Positions 1 to 5,120 of a DNA stretch of 5,180 nt are shown piece after piece; the stretch's first letter is position 1; each line of letters opens with the position of its first letter. The position numbers and the translations under genes are program-made. Below the pieces are notes generated by a model, which was not told the origin of the DNA, did no database searches, and was given only the letters and a program-made list of their open reading frames with translations. Source of the stretch: an uncultured Angelakisella sp. (GTDB taxonomy: Bacteria; Bacillota; Clostridia; Oscillospirales; Ruminococcaceae); NCBI GenBank assembly GCA_937914895.1, contig CALGIL010000359.1, positions 1 through 5,180 on the forward strand, in the 5' to 3' direction.

Positions 1-10
1 GCCCCTATGT

Positions 11-727
11 TCAATACACCTTTTCCAGGTCTTTTTTCAGATTTTTAATAATCTTTTTTTCCAGCCGGGAGATGTAGGACTGGGAGATGCCGATGATGTC
101 GGCCACCTCCTTTTGGGTCTTCTCCTCCCCCCCGGTCAGGCCAAACCGCAGCTCCATAATGGTGCGCTCCCGCCCGCCCAGGTTTTTAACCGCGTCCAGC
201 AGGATGGATTTTTCCACCGCCTGCTCAATGCTCCGGTTGACGGTGTCGTTTTCGGTGCCCAGAATGTCGGACAGCAAAAGCTCGTTGCCGTCCCAGTCGA
301 TGTTCAGGGGCTCGTCGATGGACACCTCGTTTTTCAGGTTCTGGAACTTCCGCAGATACATCAGAATCTCATTTTCAATGCAGCGGGAAGCATAGGTGGC
401 AAGCTTGATGTTCCGCGCCGGGCAGAAGGTGTTCACCGCCTTGATGCGCCCGATGGTCCCGATGGAAATCAGATCCTCAATGCCCACGCCGGTGGATTCA
501 AACTTTCTGGCAATGTATACCACCAGGCGCAGATTATGTACAATGAGCTGCTCCTTGGCCCACTCGCTGCTGGTCTCCAGCTTGGCGAAGACCTCCTCCT
601 CCTCAGGCCGGGTCAGGGGCGGCGGCAGTGTTTCCGGTCCGTTGATGTAAAAAAGTCCTTTTGCCCTTCCGTTCCGGGCCAGCAAAAGCGCCAGCCATAC
701 CCGCAGCCGCACAAACAACCCATTCAT
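11..727 (-). CDS. sigE: RNA polymerase sporulation sigma factor sigma-E (pro-form)
   Basis: This is the early mother-cell sigma factor of sporulation, 238 residues, close to the 239 of B. subtilis SigE. Residues 1-27 form a hydrophobic/amphipathic pro-sequence rich in Leu and Arg; by analogy the cut falls just before the Tyr-Ile of [13 protein letters not shown] (26-38), which aligns with the B. subtilis processing site. Sigma region 2 follows ([12 protein letters not shown] 65-76; [10 protein letters not shown] 84-93; [20 protein letters not shown] 107-126), then the family signature [17 protein letters not shown] (138-154), and region 4 with MELRFGL (191-197) and a helix-turn-helix [20 protein letters not shown] (204-223). 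The ATG at 727 matches the family N terminus; a modest GAGGGG ribosome site lies 11 nt upstream (739-744). It is the second gene of an operon, 36 nt after spoIIGA, whose product should process it. One oddity is Arg94 where the family normally has Leu. Identity is very secure. Confidence 0.97.
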   Translation of the reverse strand: MNGLFVRLRVWLALLLARNGRAKGLFYINGPETLPPPLTRPEEEEVFAKLETSSEWAKEQLIVHNLRLVVYIARKFESTGVGIEDLISIGTIGRIKAVNTFCPARNIKLATYASRCIENEILMYLRKFQNLKNEVSIDEPLNIDWDGNELLLSDILGTENDTVNRSIEQAVEKSILLDAVKNLGGRERTIMELRFGLTGGEEKTQKEVADIIGISQSYISRLEKKIIKNLKKDLEKVY

Positions 728-763
728 CGTATGCCCTACCCCTCTTCCTTTCCTCCCCTGTAT

Positions 764-1633
764 TCAGGCGGTCACCAGCAGCTGAATCAGCCGCGGGTGA
801 AAAACCGCGTCACACCCCTCCGCCGCCACCGGCCGGGTGCTTACCGCCACATAGGCGTCCACCGGCTGGCAGCGCCCCGATACCTCCACCTGGATGCCGT
901 CGGGCCGGAAGGCCTTTAAGACCCCCTCTTTGTCCACGGTGTGATAGGAGACCACCCGCAGGGTCTCGGGCATCCCCTCGTCCAGGCGGTCCTCCAGGAT
1001 ATAGGCCCGCTCCCGGTCGGAGAGGAGCTCCGACACGGCGGCAAAGGACGCCACCACCACCGGCCGCCCCGAAAAGGGCTCGGTCAGGCGGTTGCCCGTG
1101 TCGGCCAGCGCCTCCAGCCGGACCTGCCTGCCCCCCCGGCTGATGAGGATGGGATAGCTGTCCCGGGGCCCCTTGCGCCACAGAAAAATCCGGTTGAAGC
1201 CCACCGCCAGCCCATAGGCGGCGGCCACCCCGGCAATAAGGGCAAGCGGCCGAAGGTTAAAATACACCACCCCGTTGCGGTAGGCATAGCCCCCCGAGGG
1301 GAACAAAAACCACAGCCCGATGACCGCGCCGGCCAGCAGAAAGCTGACCACCAGAAAAACCACCAGCAGCCGCAGAAAAATCCGCAGCGGCTGCTTGCCG
1401 TAGGCAATCATCACCATAAGGGAGGCGGTAACCACCCGGTAGGTAATATCCCAGCTTAGGCCCTGCATGGGCAGAAAGATGGCAAAGCTGCAAACCGCCC
1501 CCGCCAGGGCGCTGAGATAATATGGCAAGCGCTTTGGCTTTACACCGCCCAGGGCGCTGCACAGCCGCAAAATCAGCAGGTTGATGATAAAGCCCTGGGC
1601 CACCAGCACATCCCCGTAAACGACAAACTCCAT
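764..1633 (-). CDS. spoIIGA: Sigma-E processing peptidase SpoIIGA
   Basis: This is the membrane-bound aspartic protease that removes the pro-sequence of sigma-E after engulfment signalling from the forespore (SpoIIR in B. subtilis). It has 289 residues, somewhat shorter than the roughly 309 of B. subtilis. The N-terminal half carries about five hydrophobic segments (roughly 10-30, 38-55, 65-79, 85-112 and 127-147). The cytoplasmic half starts after the basic RNRIFLWRK-like stretch and contains LEALADTGNRLTEPFSGRPV (173-191... key residues D178, T179, G180, N181), the catalytic D-(S/T)-G-N motif of this family. A later VVSYHTVDKEGVL (227-239) and the terminal FHPRLI (278-283) also fit the family. 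The ATG at 1633 has a GGGAGGA ribosome site at 1641-1647 with 7-nt spacing. It is the first gene of the spoIIG operon, directly upstream of sigE, a conserved arrangement that supports the call. Expression should depend on Spo0A through the promoter just upstream. Confidence 0.95.
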   Translation of the reverse strand: MEFVVYGDVLVAQGFIINLLILRLCSALGGVKPKRLPYYLSALAGAVCSFAIFLPMQGLSWDITYRVVTASLMVMIAYGKQPLRIFLRLLVVFLVVSFLLAGAVIGLWFLFPSGGYAYRNGVVYFNLRPLALIAGVAAAYGLAVGFNRIFLWRKGPRDSYPILISRGGRQVRLEALADTGNRLTEPFSGRPVVVASFAAVSELLSDRERAYILEDRLDEGMPETLRVVSYHTVDKEGVLKAFRPDGIQVEVSGRCQPVDAYVAVSTRPVAAEGCDAVFHPRLIQLLVTA

Positions 1634-1640
1634 CCGGCCT

Positions 1641-1647
1641 TCCTCCC
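1641..1647 (-). promoter_or_regulatory. Ribosome binding site of spoIIGA
   Basis: Read on the minus strand this is GGGAGGA, 7 nt before the ATG at 1633. It fixes the start of spoIIGA. Confidence 0.85.
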
Positions 1648-1671
1648 GCCCTGAAAACTCGCCTGTTTTTT

Positions 1672-1705
1672 AGTATAAAGCCCGGGGGGGAAATAACTTG
1701 TCAAA
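1672..1705 (-). promoter_or_regulatory. spoIIG operon promoter with Spo0A-box-like element over the -35
   Basis: On the minus strand there is a perfect -35 TTGACA (1699-1704) and a -10 TATACT (1672-1677, 5 of 6 to consensus), separated by 21 bp instead of the usual 17. No other -35 hexamer lies at normal distance from this -10. The B. subtilis spoIIG promoter is known for just such wide spacing (22 bp) and for needing phosphorylated Spo0A bound over the -35 to rescue it. Here the plus strand reads TGTCAAA at 1699-1705, one mismatch from the 0A box TGTCGAA, lying over the -35. Further TGTC cores at 1716-1719 and 1737-1740 are weaker candidates. Transcription would start near 1665, giving a 5' leader of about 30 nt. 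The Spo0A assignment is inferred from gene identity and sequence match. Confidence 0.78.
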
Positions 1706-1756
1706 TAGGGGTGGATGTCTCCTTTTTTTTGGGAAATGTCTTGGGGTTTCGGCGCG

Positions 1757-1790
1757 AAAAAAGGCCGGGGCAGCACCCCGCCCCAGCCTT
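1757..1790 (-). terminator. Intrinsic terminator of cimA
   Basis: On the minus strand an 11-position stem (arms 1780-1790 and 1761-1771, one C/A mismatch, otherwise GC-rich) encloses an 8-nt loop and is followed by a run of six T residues (1757-1762, partly the base of the stem). It starts 12 nt after the cimA stop codon, and it insulates the spoIIG promoter that begins about 50 bp further along. Confidence 0.88.
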
Positions 1791-1802
1791 CGCTTCTTTT
1801 GA

Positions 1803-3322
1803 TTACACCGCGCCGTCCCGCATCAGCTTGTATTCCATGGAATCCCGCAGCGCCTGCCAGCTGGCGTCGATGATGTCCGCCGACGCCCCCACGGTGGTCC
1901 AGGTGGTCTGGCCGTCGGTGGATTCGATGAGCACCCGCACCCGGGAGGCGGTGGCCGCCCGGCCCTCCATCACCCGCACCTTGTAGTCGATCAGCCGCAC
2001 CTGGGACAGGCAGGGATAAAACCCCTCCAGGGACTGGCGCAGGGCCCTGTCCAGGGCGTGGACCGGTCCGTCCCCCTCGGCGGAGGTGATCTCGGTTTTG
2101 CCCCCCACCTGGATTTTAACCACCGCAAGGCAGGAGCGGGCCACGTTGACCGCCGGCTGCTCCCCCAAAATCTTAAAGTAGTCCAGGGTAAAGGCGGGCT
2201 GGTACTTTCCCAGGTGCTTCAGCGCAAAAATCTCAAAGCTGGCCCCGGCCGATTCAAAGGCGTACCCCTCGTATTCCAGCCGCTTCAGGTCCTCGGCCAG
2301 CTCCTCGGTAACCCCGCTGTCCCGGGTGACCGTGCTGTCAAGCTCCCGGAGCTTTGCGTAAAGGGCGCTTCGGCCGGAAAATTCGGACAGCAGCACCTGG
2401 CGGGTGTTGCCCACCGCCTGGGGCGGGATATGCTCGAAGGAGGCGGCGTTTTTGGTAACGCCATCCACGTGCATTCCCCCCTTGTGGGCAAAGGCGCCTT
2501 TGCCCACATAGGGCATGCCGGAGGACAGGGGCACATTGGACACCTCCGCCACATACCGGGCGGTCTTGGTCAGGCGGGGCATCATTTCCCGGGGAATGCA
2601 GTCGTACCCCAGCTTCAGCTGGAGGTTGGGGATGACGGTGGACAGGTTGACGTTGCCGCACCGCTCCCCAAAGCCCAGCAGGGTGCCCTGCACCTGGACG
2701 GCGCCGGCCTCCACCGCCGCCAGGGCGCTGGCCACCCCGCAGCCCACATCGTTGTGGGGGTGGATGCCCACCGGCACCCCGCGCCGTTGGTGTCGCAGAG
2801 CACCACCCGGCAGGCCCCGGCCTCCCGGGCGGCCAGGATGGTCTGCAAGGCGTACTCCCGGTTGTGCTTATACCCGTCAAAAAAGTGTTCCGCGTCAAAG
2901 ATGACCTCCCGGCCGTTTGCCCGCAAAAAGGCCACGGTATCCCGGATCATGGCCAGGTTTTCGTCCGGGGTGGTGCGCAGCACGTCGGCAACGTGGAGGT
3001 CCCAGCTTTTGCCAAAGACGGCCACCCACCTTGTCCCTGCCGCCAGCAGGCTGCGGCAGCCCTCGTCCTCCCGGGCGCGGGTCCCCTTTTTCCGGGTGGC
3101 GCCAAAGGCCACAAGGTCGGTGCCGCCGGTGTCCGTCTCCCCCACCCGGCGAAAAAACTCCATATCCTTGGGGTTGGAGGCCGGATTGCCCGCCTCCACA
3201 AACCGCAGGCCCAGGCGGCAAAGCCGCCGGGTGATGTTCAGCTTGTCCTCCAGGGAATAGCTGATGCCCTCGGCCTGGGCCCCGTCCCGGAGCGTGGTGT
3301 CAAAAATTTCAATCTGCCTCAT
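1803..3322 (-). pseudogene. cimA: (R)-citramalate synthase, interrupted by an internal deletion/frameshift
   Basis: The intact family condenses acetyl-CoA with pyruvate to (R)-citramalate, the first step of threonine-independent isoleucine synthesis. The start at 3322 gives DTTLRDG (8-14, metal and catalytic residues R12/D13), FVEAGNPASNPKD (41-53), FDAEHFFDGYKHN (142-154) and VVLCDTNG (173-180). At codon 180 (2783-2785) homology jumps to the other reading frame, continuing with VPVGIHPHND from 2777: metal-binding His pair, then GFGERCGN, FAHKGGMH, and the C-terminal LeuA-type regulatory/dimer domain with WTTVGASADIIDASWQAL near the end. Five bases (2778-2782) lie between. In relatives about 20 more residues separate DTNG from GIH, so this is a loss of about 60 nt, not divisible by three, rather than one missing base. 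The second half has no ribosome site or sensible start at 2777. All other positions stay open, so the lesion is recent or an assembly error. 2-Isopropylmalate synthase is less likely: the GYK.N.EYA and C-terminal motifs point to CimA. Confidence 0.85.
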
Positions 3323-3360
3323 GCCATCCTTGTCCCCCTTCTGCCTGCCGGATGGCTTTT

Positions 3361-3388
3361 ATGATAGCATAAGCCCGGGCAAAAACAA
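3361..3388 (-). promoter_or_regulatory. Probable cimA promoter (extended -10)
   Basis: On the minus strand a -10 TATCAT (3361-3366) is preceded by TG-C, the extended -10 motif, and by a weak -35 TTGTTT (3383-3388) at 16-bp spacing. Transcription would start near 3354, leaving a leader of only about 30 nt before the ATG at 3322. That rules out a T-box or other long leader riboswitch from this promoter. An inverted repeat with a one-base bulge covers the -10 (about 3354-3375). Confidence 0.55.
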
Positions 3389-3414
3389 AGGCCGCCGGCA
3401 AATTTCTCCCTTTC

Positions 3415-3444
3415 TTGACAAAGGCGGGGGCGGGGGCCTACAAT
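3415..3444 (+). promoter_or_regulatory. Sigma-A promoter of nth
   Basis: The -35 TTGACA (3415-3420) is a perfect match and the -10 TACAAT (3439-3444) matches 5 of 6, with 18-bp spacing. The spacer holds two G5 tracts. Predicted start is near 3451, giving a leader of about 26 nt that contains the nth ribosome site. Confidence 0.85.
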
Positions 3445-3462
3445 GGAGCTATCATCCCTTAC

Positions 3463-3469
3463 AAAGGAG
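3463..3469 (+). promoter_or_regulatory. Ribosome binding site of nth
   Basis: AAAGGAG sits 7 nt before the ATG at 3477. It decides the start: the open frame extends upstream to 3264, but that extension runs through the promoter and over the start of cimA. Confidence 0.9.
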
Positions 3470-3476
3470 ACCGGCC

Positions 3477-4142
3477 ATGACCAAAAAGCAGAAGGCCCTG
3501 GAGTGCATCCGGATTTTGGAGGAGCGCTATCCCGAGGCCATGTGTTCCCTGGACTACGGGGCCCCCTATGAGCTGCTCATCTCCACCCGGCTGGCGGCCC
3601 AGTGCACCGACGAGCGGGTGAATCTGGTAACCCCCGCCCTGTTTGCCCGCTACCCCGCCGTGGCGGATTTTGCCGTGGCGAAGCTGCCCGACGTCGAGGC
3701 ACTGATTAGGTCCTGCGGCCTGTATAAAACCAAGGCACGGGACATCATCGCCATGTGCCGGATGCTTATGGAAAATTACGGCGGAGTCGTCCCCGACACG
3801 GTGGAGGAGCTGACCAAGCTGCCGGGGGTGGGGCGCAAGACCGCCAACCTGGTGGTGGGGGACGTCTATGGCAAGCCCGCCATTGTCTGCGACACCCACT
3901 GCATCCGCATCACCAACCTGTTGGGCCTGACGGACAGCAAGGATGCCTTTAAGGTCGAAAACCAGCTGCGGCCCCTGCTGCCCCCGGGAAAATCCAACAA
4001 CTTCTGCCACCGACTGGTCTTTTTTGGCCGGGAGGTCTGCATTGCCCGACGGCCCCAGTGCGCTGTCTGCCCCCTGGGGCACCTGTGCGCCAACCGCCCC
4101 GACAGGCAAAAAAAGCCCGCGGCCAAAAAGCGGGCCTCCTGA
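3477..4142 (+). CDS. nth: Endonuclease III (DNA glycosylase/AP lyase)
   Basis: This base-excision-repair enzyme removes oxidised pyrimidines and nicks the abasic site by beta-elimination. It has 221 residues; E. coli Nth has 211. STRLAAQCTDERVN (36-49) is the conserved early helix region. The helix-hairpin-helix is LPGVGRKTAN (115-124) with catalytic Lys121, and the catalytic Asp is D139 in CDTHCIRI. The C-terminal [4Fe-4S] motif is complete: Cys188, Cys195, Cys198, Cys204, spaced C-x6-C-x2-C-x5-C. A lysine-rich tail (209-219) extends past the cluster and may add DNA contact; it is low in complexity and partly encodes a small hairpin (4115-4135). Its own promoter and strong ribosome site lie just upstream, so it appears to be expressed as a single gene, divergent from cimA. 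All key residues are present, so it should be active. Confidence 0.96.
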   Translation: MTKKQKALECIRILEERYPEAMCSLDYGAPYELLISTRLAAQCTDERVNLVTPALFARYPAVADFAVAKLPDVEALIRSCGLYKTKARDIIAMCRMLMENYGGVVPDTVEELTKLPGVGRKTANLVVGDVYGKPAIVCDTHCIRITNLLGLTDSKDAFKVENQLRPLLPPGKSNNFCHRLVFFGREVCIARRPQCAVCPLGHLCANRPDRQKKPAAKKRAS

Positions 4143-4146
4143 CCCC

Positions 4147-4207
4147 CCGCGACAGGGAAAAACCCGGCCGCCCCAGCACCGCCGGCGCCCGTTTGTCCCT
4201 GTTGCGG
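4147..4207 (+). other. Long interrupted hairpin after nth
   Basis: Positions 4147-4158 pair with 4196-4207 over 12 bp with a single G-T wobble. Inside, 4160-4163 can pair with 4191-4194 and 4164-4168 with 4181-4185, giving one long stem that starts 4 nt after the nth stop. It shares bases with the shorter hairpin at 4182-4213, so both cannot form fully at once. It may protect the 3' end of the nth mRNA or assist termination; the role is inference. Confidence 0.5.
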
Positions 4208-4235
4208 CGCCGGAATTCTTTTTGCGCAGTTTTTT
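4182..4235 (+). terminator. Probable terminator of nth
   Basis: A perfect 8-bp GC stem (4182-4189 with 4206-4213) with a 16-nt loop is followed by AATTCTTTTT and then a second run of six T residues (4230-4235). The loop is long, but the double T-tract downstream of stable GC stems favours termination of nth transcripts here. Confidence 0.62.
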
Positions 4236-4254
4236 AACAGATGGGCCATACAAT
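4226..4254 (+). promoter_or_regulatory. Possible sigma-E-type promoter for the tautomerase-like gene
   Basis: CATACAAT (4247-4254) matches the B. subtilis sigma-E -10 consensus CATACAnT fully. At 14-bp spacing, GCAGTTT (4226-4232) matches 5 of 7 of the -35 consensus KMATATT, though not in its central bases. It overlaps the T-run of the nth terminator. Transcription would start near 4262. The -35 is weak, so this could be chance. Confidence 0.35.
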
Positions 4255-4258
4255 CTTG

Positions 4259-4287
4259 TTGTTTTAAGTAGACCGTAATGGTATGTT
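4259..4287 (+). promoter_or_regulatory. Alternative sigma-A-like extended -10 promoter
   Basis: TGGTATGTT (4279-4287) is an extended -10, with TTGTTT (4259-4264) 17 bp upstream as a poor -35. It would start transcription near 4294, within the leader of the tautomerase-like gene. It is a competing or additional explanation to the sigma-E-type site. Confidence 0.35.
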
Positions 4288-4316
4288 ATGGGTGGAAGCT
4301 TTGCTGATGGGCGTGT

Positions 4317-4324
4317 AAAAGGAG
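4317..4324 (+). promoter_or_regulatory. Ribosome binding site that fixes the start at 4333
   Basis: AAAAGGAG lies 8 nt before the ATG at 4333 but only 2 nt before an in-frame ATG at 4327, and inside the frame if the ATG at 4288 were used. Spacing favours 4333, which also places proline directly after Met. Confidence 0.75.
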
Positions 4325-4332
4325 TGATGACC

Positions 4333-4719
4333 ATGCCAAGCATCCGCATCCTGACGACCCGGCTGGACCGACCCAGCAAGCAAAGGATTGCCCGCTGCTT
4401 TGCGGACAGCGTCCGGGAGCTTTTGGCCGTCCCCACGGTGGAGGTCTTTTTTCAGGAATACAACACCCTGTATGTCAACGGTGAGGAACTGGACGGCGGT
4501 TTTGTGACCCTTCAGCTGGAGGGGCCCGACCGCCCCCGGGAAACTCTGGCCCGGCTTTGCCGCACCCTGTGCGACAACTACCGGGCCATCAGCAGCGACC
4601 TGGGCTGCCAGGTCAGCTTTGTCTACCACGTCAACGACGGCGGCCATGTGGGCATCAACGGCGTACTGCTGGCAAACCGGCCGTCGGGGCCCTCCGGCGG
4701 CATATCCCAAACCTCCTAA
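4333..4719 (+). CDS. Small tautomerase/MIF-fold-like protein of unknown function
   Basis: A 128-residue protein. With the start at 4333 it begins MPSIRI, so removal of Met would expose an N-terminal proline, the catalytic base of the 4-oxalocrotonate tautomerase/MIF superfamily. The predicted layout is strand (2-8), helix (14-31), strand (36-42), then a second strand (57-62), helix (68-85) and strand (92-100). The two halves look alike: each strand is followed by Asp-Arg-Pro (12-14 and 66-68) and a charged helix, as expected for the two beta-alpha-beta units of this fold. VNGEEL (48-53) resembles the segment after the second strand in DUF1904-type tautomerase relatives. The protein is probably cytosolic: no signal peptide or membrane segment is visible. 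The C-terminal Gly/Pro/Ser tail (116-128) looks disordered. It has its own ribosome site and terminator, so it is probably monocistronic. Substrate is unknown. That it is a real gene is fairly sure; the family is a moderate-confidence inference. Confidence 0.72.
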   Translation: MPSIRILTTRLDRPSKQRIARCFADSVRELLAVPTVEVFFQEYNTLYVNGEELDGGFVTLQLEGPDRPRETLARLCRTLCDNYRAISSDLGCQVSFVYHVNDGGHVGINGVLLANRPSGPSGGISQTS

Positions 4720-4742
4720 GGGTCCGACAAACACACAGTTCC

Positions 4743-4784
4743 GGCCTGCCGGGCCGTTATTACCCGGCAGGCCTTTGTCATTTT
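4743..4784 (+). terminator. Intrinsic terminator of the tautomerase-like gene
   Basis: A perfect 11-bp stem (4743-4753 with 4763-4773), almost all G-C, encloses a 9-nt loop and is followed by TTTGTCATTTT. It begins 23 nt after the stop codon at 4717-4719. Confidence 0.92.
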
Positions 4785-5075
4785 ACGGGGCCCGTATCTG
4801 CGGCAGTCCCCCTGCCCAAAGCGGGGTGGGCGGTATGTCTTGTGACTTCTTCTTTTCCCCGCTGGCCGACTGGCAGCCGCCAGGCCTCCAAAAAATTTGC
4901 GGCGGAGAATATCCTATGGCGGCGGGAGGAATTCTAACTGTAAATCAAGTGCCCCTGCGGCTCCTGCGAAAAAACCGGCGCTTCCGCCGCGTATGCCCCC
5001 TCTTTTTTCAGCCCGGAACGACTGCCGCCGGCCGGTTTGAGTCGTCGTTTTAATCCTTTGTTCCGATATAAAATC
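4785..5075. other. Intergenic stretch without a convincing gene
   Basis: About 290 bp lie between two terminators. I see no tRNA, rRNA or known small RNA. An open frame exists at 4835-5053 (plus, 72 codons, with an inner ATG at 4916 that has GGAG about 8 nt upstream), but its product is Arg- and Pro-rich without a recognisable motif, and codon choice does not resemble the neighbours. Short stems are present: an odd palindrome at 4784-4796, a 5-bp stem at 4870-4883, a 5-bp tetraloop stem at 4976-4989, and a 5-bp stem at 5019-5044 followed by TCGTTTTAATC that could be a weak plus-strand terminator. A small RNA or decayed gene cannot be excluded. Confidence 0.4.
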
Positions 5076-5120
5076 AAAACCGCCTCCCAAGACATCGCCG
5101 GACTCTTGGGGGGTGGTTTT
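5076..5120. terminator. Strong hairpin, terminator for the minus-strand gene at the right edge and possibly bidirectional
   Basis: Positions 5076-5092 pair with 5104-5120 over 17 bp, with two G-T wobbles and an 11-nt loop. On the minus strand it is followed by TTTTGATTTTATA (the first T residues belong to the stem), and on the plus strand by a run of five T residues (5117-5121). It can therefore end transcripts from either side. Confidence 0.82.

Noticed and set aside
113..919. Plus-strand open frame spanning sigE and the end of spoIIGA
   Set aside because: It crosses two well-supported antisense genes and the gap between them, and has no ribosome site or recognisable domain.
1803..2777. The downstream half of cimA as an independent gene starting with GTG at 2777
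   Set aside because: No ribosome site precedes it, and it begins in the middle of a conserved barrel, so it is the tail of a broken gene.
2777..2785. Programmed ribosomal frameshift in cimA
   Set aside because: There is no slippery heptamer, and about 20 family residues are missing, which a frameshift could not restore.
2058..3260. Long plus-strand open frame (400 codons) opposite cimA
   Set aside because: It is antisense to a clearly recognisable enzyme, gives a Gly/His/Gln-rich product with no motif, and reflects scarce stop codons in GC-rich DNA.
3323..3353. T-box or other leader riboswitch controlling cimA
   Set aside because: The leader from the predicted promoter is only about 30 nt, far too short.
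3459..4436. Minus-strand open frame (325 codons) opposite nth
   Set aside because: Shadow of nth, whose catalytic and iron-sulphur residues are all present on the plus strand; it also runs through the terminator and promoter region.
4264..4734. Minus-strand open frame opposite the tautomerase-like gene
   Set aside because: The plus-strand frame has the ribosome site, terminator and sensible protein features; the minus frame has none of these.
4835..5053. Small plus-strand protein of 72 (or 45) codons
   Set aside because: Weak start context, Arg/Pro-rich without motif and unlike neighbouring genes in codon choice; kept only as a note in the intergenic entry.
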